From Odiellus spinosus (Eukaryota > Arthropoda > Arachnida > Opiliones > Phalangiidae): 64,000 bases of DNA. How positions within the stretch are numbered: position 1 is the first letter of the stretch; every line of letters starts with the position of its first letter. Position numbers and translations under genes: made by a program. The stretch covers positions 14,402,829-14,466,828 of the forward strand of contig OY987225.1 of the NCBI GenBank assembly GCA_963920705.1, written 5' to 3'. A model generated the notes under the pieces. That model saw only the letters and a list, made by a program, of their open reading frames with translations, did not search any database and was not told where the DNA came from. Positions 27,608-40,537 of the stretch are shown here, piece by piece.

Positions 27608-29899
27608 TCAATCGAAAATAGCTCTTCAATTGAAAATAACTCTACAATTGAAAATAACTCTCAATCGAAAATAACTCTTCAATTTAAAATAACTCTCAAA
27701 AGAAAATCTATTCAACTGAAAATAACTCTTCAATCGAAAATAACTCTTCAATTGAAAATAACTCTTCAACTGAAAAAAACTCAAAAGAAAGTAACACTTC
27801 AACTGAAAATAACTCTTCAATCGATAATAACTCTTCAATTGAAATAACTCTCAATCAAAAATAACTCTTCAATTGAAAATAACTCTTCAATTGAAAATAA
27901 CTCTTCAACTGAAAATAACTCTTCAATCGAAAATAACTCTTCAATTGAATATAACTCTCAATCGAAAATAGCTCTTCAATTGAAAATATCTCTACAACTG
28001 AAAATAACTCTCAATCGAAAATAACTCTTCAATTGAAAATAACTCTCAAAAGAAAATAACTCTTCAACTGAAAATACCTCTTCAATCGAAAATAACTCTT
28101 CAACTGAAAATAACTCTTCAATCGAAAATAACTCTTCAATCGAAAATAACTCTTCAATTGAAAATAACTCTCAATTGAAAATAACTCTTCAATTGAAAAT
28201 AACTCTCAATCGAAAATAGCTCTTCAATTGAAAATAACTCTACAATTGAAAATAACTCTCAATCGAAAATAACTCTTCAATTGAAAATAACTCTTCAATT
28301 GAAAATAACTCTTCAACTGAAAATAACTCTTCAATCGAAAATAACTCTTCAATTGAATATAACTCTCAATCGAAAATAGCTCTTCAATTGAAAATATCTC
28401 TACAACTGAAAATAACTCTCAATCGAAAATAACTCTTCAATTGAAAATAACTCTCAAAAGAAAATAACTCTTCAACTGAAAATACCTCTTCAATCGAAAA
28501 TAACTCTTCAACTGAAAATAACTCTTCAATCGAAAATAACTCTTCAATCGAAAATAACTCTTCAATTGAAAATAACTCTCAATTGAAAATAACTCTTCAA
28601 TTGAAAATAACTCTCAATCGAAAATAGCTCTTCAATTGAAAATAACTCTACAATTGAAAATAACTCTCAATCGAAAATAACTCTTCAATTTAAAATAACT
28701 CTCAAAAGAAAATCTATTCAACTGAAAATAACTCTTCAATCGAAAATAACTCTTCAATTGAAAATAACTCTTCAACTGAAAATAACTCAAAAGAAAGTAA
28801 CACTTCAACTGAAAATAACTCTTCAATTGAAAATAACTCTTCAATTGAAAATAACTCTCAAAAGAAAATCTCTTCAACTGAAAATAACTCTTCAATTGAA
28901 AATAACTCTCAAAAGAAAATAACTCTTCAACTGAAAATACCTCTTCAATCGAAAATAACTCTTCAATTGAAAATAACTCTCAATCGAAAATAACTTTTCG
29001 ATTCAAAATAACTCTCAATCGAAAATAACTCAATTGAAAATAGCTCTTCAACTGAAAATAACTCTTAATCGAAAATAACTCTTAATCGAAAATAACTCTT
29101 CAATTGAAAATAACTCAATCGAAAATAACTCTTCAATCGAAAATAACTCTTCAATTGAAAATAACTCTCAATCGAAAATAACTCTTCAATTGAAAATAAC
29201 TCTCAATCGAAAATAACTCTTCAATTGAAAATAACTCTCAATCAAAAATAACTCTTCAATTGAAAATAACTCTACAATTGAAAATAACTCTCAATCGAAA
29301 ATATCTCTTCAATCGAAAATAACTCTTCAATTGAAAATAACTCTCAAAAGAAAATCTCTTCAACTGAAAATAGCTCTTCAATTGAAAATAACTCTACAAT
29401 TGAAAACAACTCTCAATATAAAATAACTCTTCAATTGAAAATAAATCTTAATCGAAAATAACTCTTCAATTGAAAATAACTCTCAAAAGAAAAAACCTTT
29501 CAATTGAAAATAAATCTTCAACTGAAATAACTCTCAATCGAAAATAACTTTTCGATTCAAAACAACTCTCAATCGAAATAACTCTTCAATCGAAAATAAC
29601 TCTCAATCGAAAATAGCTCTTCAATTGAAAATAACTCTCAATCGAAAATAGCTCTTCAATTGAAAATAACTCTCAATCGAAAGTAACTCTTCAATTGAAA
29701 ATAACTCCACAATTGAAAATAACTCTCAATCGAAAATATCTCTTCAATCGAAAATAACTCTTCAATTGAAAATAACTCTCAAAAGAAAATCTCTTCAATT
29801 GAAAATAACTCTTCAACTGAAAATAGCTCTTCAACTGAAAATAACTCTCAATATAAAATAACTCTTCAATTGAAAATAACTCTTAATCGAAAATAACTC
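27608..29899. repeat. Satellite block 3 (middle part)
   Basis: Only satellite is present. The AAAGTAACACTTC marker is present near 27,785 and 28,793. The CAAAACAAC marker at 29,558 lies 3403 bp after that at 26,155; the AATTTAAAATAAC segments at 27,188 and 30,591 have the same offset, so this is another longer unit of the same HOR family. A copy of the ATACCTC...AACTCAATTG segment seen near 22,141 and 22,627 returns near 28,937. Confidence 0.75.
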
Positions 29900-32800
29900 T
29901 TCAATTGAAAATAACTCTCAATCGAAAATAACTCTTCAATTGAATATAACTCTCAATCGAAAATAGCTCTTCAATTGAAAATATCTCTACAACTGAAAAT
30001 AACTCTCAATCGAAAATAACTCTTCAATTGAAAATAACTCTCAAAAGAAAATAACTCTTCAACTGAAAATACCTCTTCAATCGAAAATAACTCTTCAACT
30101 GAAAATAACTCTTCAATCGAAAATAACTCTTCAATCGAAAATAACTCTTCAATTGAAAATAACTCTCAATTGAAAATAACTCTTCAATTGAAAATAACTC
30201 TCAATCGAAAATAGCTCTTCAATTGAAAATAACTCTTCAACTGAAAATAAAACTTCAATCGAAAATAACTCTTCAATTGAAAATAACTCTCAATCGAAAA
30301 TAACTCTTCAATTGAATATAACTCTCAATCGAAAATTGCTCTTCAATTGAAAATATCTCTACAACTGAAAATAACTCTCAATCGAAAATAACTCTTCAAT
30401 TGAAAATAACTCTCAAAAGAAAATAACTCTTCAACTGAAAATACCTCTTCAATCGAAAATAACTCTTCAACTGAAAAAAACTCTTCAATCGAAAATAACT
30501 CTTCAATCGCAAATAACTCTTCAATTGAAAATAACTCTCAATTGAAAATAACTCTTCAATTGAAAATAACTCTCAATCGAAAATAGCTCTTCAATTGAAA
30601 ATAACTCTACAATTGAAAATAACTCTCAATCGAAAATAACTCTTCAATTTAAAATAACTCTCAAAAGAAAATCTATTCAACTGAAAATAACTCTTCAATC
30701 GAAAATAACTCTTCAATTGAAAATAACTCTTCAACTGAAAATAACTCAAAAGAAAGTAACACTTCAACTGAAAATAACTCTTCAATCGATAATAACTCTT
30801 CAATTGAAATAACTCTCAATCAAAAATAACTCTTCAATTGAAAATAACTCTCAAAAGAAAATCTCTTCAACTGAAAATAACTCTTCAATTGAAAATAACT
30901 CTTCAATTGAAAATAACTCTTCAACTGAAAATAACTCTTCAATCGAAAATAACTCTTCAATTGAATATAACTCTCAATCGAAAATAGCTCTTCAATTGAA
31001 AATATCTCTACAACTGAAAATAACTCTCAATCGAAAATAACTCTTCAATTGAAAATAACTCTCAAAAGAAAATAACTCTTCAACTGAAAATACCTCTTCA
31101 ATCGAAAATAACTCTTCAACTGAAAATAACTCTTCAATCGAAAATAACTCTTCAATCGAAAATAACTCTTCAATTGAAAATAACTCTCAATTGAAAATAA
31201 CTCTTCAATTGAAAATAACTCTCAATCGAAAATAGCTCTTCAATTGAAAATAACTCTACAATTGAAAATAACTCTCAATCGAAAATAACTCTTCAATTTA
31301 AAATAACTCTCAAAAGAAAATCTATTCAACTGAAAATAACTCTTCAATCGAAAATAACTCTTCAATTGAAAATAACTCTTCAACTGAAAATAACTCAAAA
31401 GAAAGTAACACTTCAATTGAAAATAACTCTTAATCGAAAATAACTCTTCAATTGAAAATAACTCTCAAAAGAAAATCTCTTCAACTGAAAATAACTCAAA
31501 AGAAAGTAACACTTCAATTGAAAATAACTCTTAATCGAAAATAACTCTCAATCGAAAATAACTCTTCAATTGAATATAACTCTCAATCGAAAATAGCTCT
31601 TCAATTGAAAATATCTCTACAACTGAAAATAACTCTCAATCGAAAATAACTCTTCAATTGAAAATAACTCTCAAAAGAAAATAACTCTTCAACTGAAAAT
31701 ACCTCTTCAATCGAAAATAACTCTTCAACTGAAAATAACTCTTCAATCGAAAATAACTCTTCAATCGAAAATAACTCTTCAATTGAAAATAACTCTCAAT
31801 TGAAAATAACTCTTCAATTGAAAATAACTCTCAATCGAAAATAGCTCTTCAATTGAAAATAACTCTTCAACTGAAAATAAAACTTCAATCGAAAATAACT
31901 CTTCAATTGAAAATAACTCTCAATCGAAAATAACTCTTCAATTGAATATAACTCTCAATCGAAAATAGCTCTTCAATTGAAAATATCTCTACAACTGAAA
32001 ATAACTCTCAATCGAAAATAACTCTTCAATTGAAAATAACTCTCAAAAGAAAATAACTCTTCAACTGAAAATACCTCTTCAATCGAAAATAACTCTTCAA
32101 CTGAAAATAACTCTTCAATCGAAAATAACTCTTCAATCGAAAATAACTCTTCAATTGAAAATAACTCTCAATTGAAAATAACTCTTCAATTGAAAATAAC
32201 TCTCAATCGAAAATAGCTCTTCAATTGAAAATAACTCTTCAACTGAAAATAAAACTTCAATCGAAAATAACTCTTCAATTGAAAATAACTCTCAATCGAA
32301 AATAACTCTTCAATTGAATATAACTCTCAATCGAAAATAGCTCTTCAATTGAAAATATCTCTACAACTGAAAATAACTCTCAATCGAAAATAACTCTTCA
32401 ATTGAAAATAACTCTCAAAAGAAAATAACTCTTCAACTGAAAATACCTCTTCAATCGAAAATAACTCTTCAACTGAAAAAAACTCTTCAATCGAAAATAA
32501 CTCTTCAATCGCAAATAACTCTTCAATTGAAAATAACTCTCAATTGAAAATAACTCTTCAATTGAAAATAACTCTCAATCGAAAATAGCTCTTCAATTGA
32601 AAATAACTCTACAATTGAAAATAACTCTCAATCGAAAATAACTCTTCAATTTAAAATAACTCTCAAAAGAAAATCTATTCAACTGAAAATAACTCTTCAA
32701 TCGAAAATAACTCTTCAATTGAAAATAACTCTTCAACTGAAAATAACTCAAAAGAAAGTAACACTTCAACTGAAAATAACTCTTCAATCGATAATAACTC

Positions 32801-33170
32801 TTCAATTGAAATAACTCTCAATCAAAAATAACTCTTCAATTGAAAATAACTCTCAAAAGAAAATCTCTTCAACTGAAAATAACTCTTCAATTGAAAATAA
32901 CTCTTCAATTGAAAATAACTCTTCAACTGAAAATAACTCTTCAATCGAAAATAACTCTTCAATTGAATATAACTCTCAATCGAAAATAGCTCTTCAATTG
33001 AAAATATCTCTACAACTGAAAATAACTCTCAATCGAAAATAACTCTTCAATTGAAAATAACTCTCAAAAGAAAATAACTCTTCAACTGAAAATACCTCTT
33101 CAATCGAAAATAACTCTTCAACTGAAAATAACTCTTCAATCGAAAATAACTCTTCAATCGAAAATAACTC
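29900..33170. repeat. Two ~1.26-kb copies at 2002-bp offset
   Basis: Segment 29,900-31,160 matches 31,902-33,165 at exactly 2002 bp. Two private changes are shared: AACTGAAAAAAACTC near 30,472 and 32,474, and CAATCGCAAATAAC (CGC at 30,508 and 32,510). One private difference, AAAATTGCTC near 30,336, is AAAATAGCTC in the partner. Between the copies, a short fragment with AAAGTAACACTTCAATTG is repeated near 31,400 and 31,500. Confidence 0.85.
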
Positions 33171-36100
33171 TCAAAAGAAAATAACTCTTCAACTTAAAAT
33201 AACTCTTCAATCGAAAATAACTCTTCAATTGAAAATAACTCTTCAACTGAAAATAACTCTCAAAAGAAAATAACACTTCAACTGAAAATAACACTTCAAC
33301 TGAAAATAACACTTCAACTGAAAATAACTCTTCAATCGAAAATAACTCTTCAATGGAAAATAACTCTTCGATTCAAAATAATTCTTCAATAGAAAATAAC
33401 TCTTCAATGGAAAAAACCATTAAATAGAAAATAGCTCTTCAATGGAAAATAACCTTTCAATTGAAACTAATTCTTCAACTGAAAATAACTCTAAAAGGAA
33501 AATAACTCTTCGATTGAAAATAACTCTTCAATGGAAAATAACTCTTCAATTGAAAATAACTCTTCAATGGAAAATAACCTTTCAATTGAAACTAATTCTT
33601 CAACTGAAAATAACTCTAAAAGGAAAATAACTCTTCGATTGAAAATATCTCTACAATTGAAAATAACTCTCAATCGATAATAACTCTTCAATTGAAAATA
33701 ATTCTCAAAAAAAAATAACTCTTCAACTGAAAATAACTCTTCAATCGAAAATAACTCTTCAATCGAAAATAACTCTCAAACGAAAATAGCTCTTCAATTG
33801 AAAATAACTCTCAATCGAAAATAACTCTTCAATCGAAAATAACTCTCAAAATAAAATAACTCTTCAACTGAAAATAACTCTTCAATCGAAAATAACTCTT
33901 CAATTGAAAATAACTCTTCAACTGAAAATAACTCTCAAAAGAAAATAACACTTCAACTGAAAATAACACTTCAACTGAAAATAACTCTTCAATCGAAAAT
34001 AACTCTTCAATGGAAAATAACTCTTCGATTCAAAATAATTCTTCAATAGAAAATAACTCTTCAATGGAAAAAAACCATTAAATAGAAAATAGCTCTTCAA
34101 TGGAAAATAACCTTTCAATTGAAACTAATTCTTCAACTGAAAATAACTCTAAAAGGAAAATAACTCTTCGATTGAAAATAACTCTCAATCGAAAATATCT
34201 CTTCAATTGAAAATAACTCTCAATCGAAAATAACTCTTCAATTGAAAATATCTCTACAATTGAAAATAACTCTCAATCGAAAATAACTCTTCAATTGAAA
34301 ATAACTCTTCAATGGAAAATTACCTTTCAATAGAAAATAAATCTTCTACTGAAAATAACTCTCAAAGGAAAATAACTCTTCGATTGAAAATAACTCTTCA
34401 ATGGAAAATAACTCTTCAATGGAAAATAACCTTTCAATTGAAAATAACTCTTCAATTGAAAATAACAGTCAATCGAAAATAACTCTTCAATTGAAAATAA
34501 CTCTACAATTGAAAATAACTCTCAATTGAAAATAACTCTTCAATCGAAAATAACTCTTCAATTGAAAATATCTCTCAAAAGAAAATCTCTTCAACTGAAA
34601 ATAACTCTTCAATCGATAATAACTCTTCAATTCAAAATAACTCTTCGATTCGAAATAATTCTTCAATAGAAAATAACTCTTCAATGGAAAATAACCTTTC
34701 AATAGAAAATAGCTCTTCAATGGAAAATAACCTTTCAAATGAAAATAAATCTTCTACTGAAAATAACTCTTCAATGGAAAATAACCTTTCAATAGAAAAT
34801 AGCTCTTCAATGGAAAATAACCTTTCAATTGAAAATAAATCTTCTACTGAAAATAACTCTCAAAGGAAAATAACTCTTCGATTGAAAATAACTCTTCAAT
34901 GGAAAATAACCTTTCAATTGAAAATAACTCTTCAATTGAAAATAACTCTCAATCGAAAATAACTCTTCAATTGAAAATAACTCTCAATCGAAAATATCTC
35001 TTCAATTGAAAATAACTCTCAATCGAAAATAACTCTTCAATTGAAAATATCTCTACAATTGAAAATAACTCTCAATCGATAATAACTCTCAAAAGAAAAT
35101 AACTCTTCAACTGAAAATAACTCTTCAATCGAAAATAACTCTTCAATTGAAAATAACTCTTCAACTGAAAATAACTCTCAAAAGAAAATAACACTTCAAC
35201 TGAAAATAACACTTCAACTGAAAATAACTCTTCAATCGAAAATAACTCTTCAATGGAAAATAACTCTTCGATTCAAAATAATTCTTCAATAGAAAATAAC
35301 TCTTCAATGGAAAAAAACCATTAAATAGAAAATAGCTCTTCAATGGAAAATAACCTTTCAATTGAAACTAATTCTTCAACTGAAAATAACTCTAAAAGGA
35401 AAATAACTCTTCGATTGAAAATAACTCTTCGATTGAAAATAACTCTTCGATTGAAAATAACTCTTCGATTGAAAATAACTCTTCAATGGAAAATAACTCT
35501 TCAATTGAAAATAACTCTTCAATGGAAAATAACCTTTCAATTGAAAATAACTCTTCAATTGAAAATAGCTCTCAATCGAAAATAACTCTTTAATTGAAAA
35601 TAACTCTCAATCGAAAATATCTCTTCAATTGAAAATAACTCTCAATCGAAAATAACTCTTCAATTGAAAATATCTCTACAATTGAAAATAACTCTCAATC
35701 GAAAATAACTCTTCAATTGAAAATAACTCTTCAATGGAAAATTACCTTTCAATAGAAAATAAATCTTCTACTGAAAATAACTCTCAAAGGAAAATAACTC
35801 TTCGATTGAAAATAACCCTCAATCGAAAATAACTCTTCAATTGAAAATAACTCTTAATCGAAAATAACTCTTCAATTGAAAATAACTCTCAAAAGAAAAT
35901 AACTCTTCAATCGAAAATAACTCTTCAATCGAAAATAACTCTTCAATCGAAAATAACTCTCAATCGAAAATAACTCTTCAATTGAAAATAACTCTCAATC
36001 GAAAATAGCTCTTCAATTGAAAATAACTCTCAATCGAAAATAACTCTTCAATGGAAAATAACCTTTCAATAGAAAATAGCTCTTCAATGGAAAATAACCT

Positions 36101-38880
36101 TTCAAATGAAAATAAATCTTCTACTGAAAATAACTCTTCAATGGAAAATAACCTTTCAATAGAAAATAGCTCTTCAATTGAAAATATCTCTACAATTGAA
36201 AATAACTCTCAATCGAAAATAACTCTTCAATTGAAAATAACTCTTCAATGGAAAATTACCTTTCAATAGAAAATAAATCTTCTACTGAAAATAACTCTCA
36301 AAGGAAAATAACTCTTCGATTGAAAATAACCCTCAATCGAAAATAACTCTTCAATTGAAAATAACTCTTAATCGAAAATAACTCTTCAATTGAAAATAAC
36401 TCTCAAAAGAAAATAACTCTTCAATCGAAAATAACTCTTCAATCGAAAATAACTCTTCAATCGAAAATAACTCTCAATCGAAAATAACTCTTCAATTGAA
36501 AATAACTCTCAATCGAAAATAGCTCTTCAATTGAAAATAACTCTCAATCGAAAATAACTCTTCAATCGAAAATAACTTTTCAATCGAAAATAACTCTTCA
36601 ATTGAAAATAACTCTCAAAAGAAAATAACTCTTCAATTGAAAATAACTCTTCAACTGAAAATAACTCTCAAAAGAAAATAACACTTCAACTGAAAATAAC
36701 ACTTCAACTGAAAATAACTCTTCAATCGAAAATAACTCTTCAATTGAAAATAACTCTTCGATTCAAAATAATTCTTCATTAGAAAATAACTCTTCAATGG
36801 AAAATAACCTTTCAATAGAAAATAGCTCTTCAATGGAAAAAAAACCTTTCAATTGAAAATAAATCTTCAACTGAAATAACTCTTAATCGAAAATAACTTT
36901 TCGATTCAAGATAACTCTCAATCGAAAATAACTCTTCAATTGAAAATAACTCTTCAATTGAAAATAGCTCTTCAACTGAAAATAACTCTTAATCGAAAAT
37001 AACTCTTCAATCGAAAATAACTCTTCAATTGAAAATAACTCTCAATCGAAAATAACTCTTCAATCGAAAATAACTCTTCAATTGAAAATTACTCTCAAAA
37101 GAAAATAACACTTCAACTGAAAATAACACTTCAACTGAAAATAACTCTTCAATCGAAAATAACTCTTCAATCGAAAATAACTCTTCAATTGAAAATAACT
37201 CTTCGATTCAAAATAATTCTTCAATAGAAAATAACTCTTCAATGGAAAATAACCTTTCAAAAGAAAATAGCTCTTCAATGGAAAATAACCTTTGAATTGA
37301 AACTAAATCTTCAACTGAAAATAACTCTCAAAGGAAAATAACTCTTCGATTGAAAATAACTCTTCAATGGAAAATAACTCTTCCATTGAAAATAACTCTT
37401 CAATGGAAAATAACCTTTCAATTGAAAATAACTCTTCAACTGAAATAACTCTCAATCGAAAATAACTTTTCGATTCAAAATAACCTTTCAATTGAAAATA
37501 TCTCTTCAATTGAAAATATCTCTTCAACTGAAAATTACTCTCAAAAGAAAATAACACTTCAACTGAAAATAACACTTCAACTGAAAATAACACTTCAACT
37601 GAAAATAACACTTCAACTGAAAATAACTCTTCAATCGAAAATAACTCTTCAATTGAAAATAACTCTTCGATTCAAAATAATTCATCAATAGAAAATAACT
37701 CTTCAATGGAAAATAACCTTTCATTAGAAAATAGCTCTTCAATGGAAAATAACCTTTCAATTGAAACTAAATCTTCAACTGAAAATAACTCTTCGATTGA
37801 AAATAACTCTTCAATGGAAAATAACTCTTCAATTGAAAATAACTCTTCAATGGAAAATAACCTTTCAATTGAAAATAACTCTTCAATGGAAAATAACTCT
37901 CAATCGAAAATAACACTTCAACTGAAAATAACACTTCAACTGAAAATAACTCTTCAATCGAAAATAACTCTTCAATTGAAAATAACTCTTCGATTCAAAA
38001 TAATTCTTCAATAGAAAATAACTCTTCAATGGAAAATAACCTTTCAAAAGAAAATAGCTCTTCAATGGAAAATAACCTTTCAATTGAAACTAAATCTTCA
38101 ACTGAAAATAACTCTCAAAGGAAAATAACTCTTCGATTGAAAATAACTCTTCAATGGAAAATAACTCTTCAATTGAAAATAACTCTTCAAAGGAAAATAA
38201 CCTTTCAATTGAAAATAACTCTTCAACTGAAATAACTCTCAATCGAAAATAACTTCGATTGAAACTAAATCTTCATCTGAAAATAACTTTCAAAGGAAAA
38301 TAACTCTTCGATTGAAAATAACTCTTCAATGGAAAATAACTCTTCAATTGAAAATAACTCTTCAATGGAAAATAACCTTTCAATTGAAAATAACTCTTCA
38401 ACTGAAATAACTCTCAATCGAAAATAACTTTTCGATTCAAAATAACCTTTCATTTGAAAATAACTCTTCAACTGAAAATTGCTCTCAAAAGAAAATAACA
38501 CTTCAACTGAAAATAACACTTCAACTGAAAATAACTCTTCAATCGAAAATAACTCTTCTATTGAAAATAACTCTTCGATTCAAAATAATTCTTCAATAGA
38601 AAATAACTCTTCAATGGAAAATAACCTTTCAATAGAAAATAGCTCTTCAATGGAAAATAACCTTTCAATTGAAACTAAATCTTCAATTGAAAATAACTCT
38701 TCAATGGAAAATAACTCTTCAATTGAAAATAACTCTTCAATGGAAAATAACCTTTCAATTGAAAATAACTCTTCAACTGAAATAACTCTCAATCGAAAAT
38801 AACTTTTCGATTCAAAATAACTCTCAATCGAAAATAACTCTTCAATTGAAAATAACTATCCAATTGAAAATAGCTCTTCA
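33171..38880. repeat. Satellite block 4, ATGG-rich units left of the LINE
   Basis: Only satellite is present, dominated by CAATGGAAAATAAC, TTCGATTCAAAATAATTC, CCATTAAATAG, AATCTTCTACTG and AACACTTCAACTG. Segments at 33,918 and 35,161 repeat at 1243 bp. From about 36,650 to 38,800 several 0.4-kb units follow one another. Because nearly all monomers here are 18 bp long, frames stay open for up to 107 codons on either strand; the products are pure hexapeptide repeats. The segment 34,215-35,035 has a near-identical copy on the far side of the LINE at 41,390-42,210. Confidence 0.8.
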
Positions 38881-38881
38881 A

Positions 38882-39112
38882 CCTGGTCTGGATGAAATTC
38901 AAACAAAACCCATAAAATTTATCATTAACCAAATTCTTACGCCCTTGGTCTTTCTTATAAATCTGTCATTCACTAAAGGTATTTACCCCGACAGATTAAA
39001 AACTGCGTCCATCACACCTATCTTTAAAAAAGGTGATCCAAATTCCCCTAACAACTATAGGCCAATTTCAATTCTTTCAGTTTTCTCCAAAATTTTTGAT
39101 GTTTTCTGCTAA
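38882..39112 (+). pseudogene. LINE reverse transcriptase, N-terminal fragment before the frameshift
   Basis: About 76 codons of element sequence remain open here. They encode the early RT region: PGLDEI, then ITPIFKKGDP and NNYRPISIL, and end in a TAA at 39,110 just after SKIFD. The frame is also open upstream into the satellite, so an ATG at 38,846 would add 12 repeat-encoded residues (MKITIQLKIALQ); this is chance read-through, not a real start. The KKGDP...NNYRPISIL string is a hallmark of CR1/Jockey-type RTs. In intact relatives this region continues directly into the finger and palm motifs, which here lie in another frame. Confidence 0.88.
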
Positions 39113-40338
39113 GAATTAATTCATTCTGCGATAAACACAATCTTCTATCAGACTATCAATTTGGCTTTAGGGCTAGGCGGAGCACAGAACAAGCTATAGG
39201 TAGTGTCTACAAAACAATTATTAACGCACTTGATTCGTCCAAATATTGCCTTGGGGTCTTTCTAGATCTGGAAAAGGCTTTTGATAGCGTCCCTCACAAG
39301 AGATTATTGCTTAAGCTGGAGCGAATGGGAATCAGAGGACTAGCTTTAGATTGGCTAAGCAGTTACCTTAGCAACAGAAAATGTCTAACAAAATTGAATG
39401 GAACCTTATCAAAGCCTCTGTCAATATCAATAGGTGTCCCACAAGGGTCTATTTTATCCCCACTCCTATTTAATTTATACATTAATGACATTACTGATAT
39501 CATCCCAAAAGGTCTACTGACCTTATACGCAGATGATGCTATTATGCTGCTAGAAAATTGTAGCCTAGAATCTCTTATAAAGTCAGCCAACCACCACCTT
39601 GAGATTTTAAATATTTGGCTCTCAAAAAATGGTCTTAAATTGAATACTTCTAAAACAGAGTATATAATATTTTCTAACTATGGTAAATCTATCTGTGATA
39701 CACTCTGTAGAATTTTTGTAGCGGGAATAGAAATTGGGAGAGTCACTAAATATAAATATCTAGGAATATGGTTTGATAATCATTTAAGTTGGAACGATCA
39801 CGTCAATCATTTATGTCAGAAATTGGCTTCCTCGGCCTATCTTCTCCGAAAGTGTAAAGATATGTTTCCCAGGAAGGCGCTTTTCGATTTGTATCACAGC
39901 TTATTTTACTTGCATATAATATATGGCATGGCCTTTTGGGGTAACACTTCTAGCCATAACCTTAATAGAATAAACATTTTACAGAAACGTGTTCTTAGAA
40001 ATATTTACAATGTTAACTTTATATCTCCCACAAGGGCTTTATTTCAAAAGAGTAAATTAATGAATATTCAGCAAACTTATAATTACTCGTGTCTAAATTT
40101 TATTTACAAAAACATTACACGTGATGCAAACCCTCTATTTCAATACATTACCTCTAAGACCACAACAAGGTCTCAAAACCTTCTAACTTTAGATAATTGT
40201 AAAACATCAAAAAAAATTAACTCAATCTTTTATGCTGGGGTTAAACTACTCAATACTGTTGCTAGTGATATAATAAATTTAAAAACTTACCCCTCAGTAA
40301 AGCGGTTTTTCAAAAGTCTTGTATTCGAAATGTTATGA
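39100..40338 (+). pseudogene. LINE reverse transcriptase, catalytic palm and C-terminal region
   Basis: The frame is open from 39,100 to the TGA at 40,336-40,338; the RT homology becomes recognisable by about 39,106. Motifs in order: DYQFGF and RRSTEQA (39,151-39,198), FLDLEKAFDSV with the first catalytic Asp codon at 39,265, GVPQGSILSPLLFNLYIND (about 39,433-39,489), and YADD at 39,526-39,537. All three catalytic aspartates are therefore kept. Downstream are KYLGIWFDNHLSWNDHV and NLNRINILQKRVLRNI, typical of the RT C-terminal part in CR1/Jockey-type elements. The first ATG in this frame (39,307, 343 codons) lies after the first catalytic Asp, so it would not give an active enzyme. Relative to the preceding fragment the frame is shifted, as by loss of one base near 39,100-39,112. 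Confidence 0.92.
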
Positions 40339-40513
40339 AGTTATTACCTTAAACTCACAAACTTTACTATAGTTTATTTTATTTTAATTTGTTATTTAGT
40401 TTATTTTTTTTTATTTTACTCTTGTGTTATTCAAAATTGGGAGGGCAATAAGTCGCGGGATGACTTGGCCCTCCAATCAGCTTAATGTACATTTCTAAAG
40501 AAATAAAAATCTA
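40339..40513 (+). other. LINE 3' UTR
   Basis: This T-rich, non-coding stretch lies between the RT stop codon and the tail repeat. It contains a T-run near 40,404-40,412, the stem-loop at 40,440-40,474 and an AATAAA at 40,502-40,507. In LINEs the 3' UTR is the part recognised by the element's own RT when priming on the target; the stem-loop is the obvious candidate here, by analogy. Confidence 0.75.
40440..40474 (+). other. Stem-loop in the LINE 3' UTR
   Basis: GGAGGGC at 40,440-40,446 pairs perfectly with GCCCTCC at 40,468-40,474. Inside it AAGTC at 40,450-40,454 pairs with GACTT at 40,462-40,466 around a 7-base loop, GCGGGAT. A T-G wobble (40,449 with 40,467) may extend the inner stem, leaving an AA bulge. 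This is the most GC-rich spot in the window. 3' hairpins near the tail are known in several LINE groups and can recruit the RT; that role is inferred. Confidence 0.8.
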
Positions 40514-40537
40514 TTTGAATTTGAATTTGAATTTGAA
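40514..40537 (+). repeat. LINE 3' tail, four TTTGAA units
   Basis: Four exact copies of TTTGAA follow CTA and run straight into the satellite (ATAACTCTTAATCG). CR1/Jockey-type LINEs often end in a short microsatellite and not poly(A). The unit overlaps in sequence with the satellite's TTGAAA, so the exact 3' junction is ambiguous by a few bases. Confidence 0.85.

Larger units (their letters stand above)
1..38880. repeat. Satellite array, left arm (18/17-bp monomer)
   Basis: Continuous tandem array of an 18-mer, GAAAATAACTCTTCAATT, interleaved with a 17-mer, GAAAATAACTCTCAATC, that lacks one T and usually ends in C. An 18+17 pair forms a frequent 35-bp dimer. Variation is concentrated in the two bases between CAA and the following G (TT, TC, CT, TG, TA, AA) and in AAC versus AGC or ATC. 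The GAAAAT core is the steadiest part. A 16-bp form, GAAAATCTCTTCAACT, recurs at intervals. All copies read lie in the same orientation. The consensus strand is A-rich and has more C than G. No unique sequence interrupts this arm. Such arrays are typical of eukaryotic heterochromatin; whether this one is centromeric or pericentromeric cannot be told from sequence. Confidence 0.97.

Noticed and set aside
37303-38802. Overlapping open frames of up to 107 codons on both strands (ENNSSI and IEELFS repeats)
   Set aside because: They coincide with stretches almost free of 17-mers. No start context, unique domain or frame-specific bias is visible, so a low-complexity protein gene is not supported.
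38846-38881. ATG in satellite as the true start of the RT fragment
   Set aside because: The first 12 residues are satellite-encoded (KITIQLKIALQ type) and the element sequence begins mid-domain. The frame continuity is accidental.
39363-39590. 75-codon minus-strand open frame inside the LINE
   Set aside because: It lies antisense to the conserved RT palm motifs and has no recognisable features; it is a shadow of the RT frame.
40514-40537. Satellite derived from the LINE tail
   Set aside because: TTTGAA shares only about six bases with the 18-mer. The array surrounds a single truncated LINE and cannot be explained by expansion of its tail.
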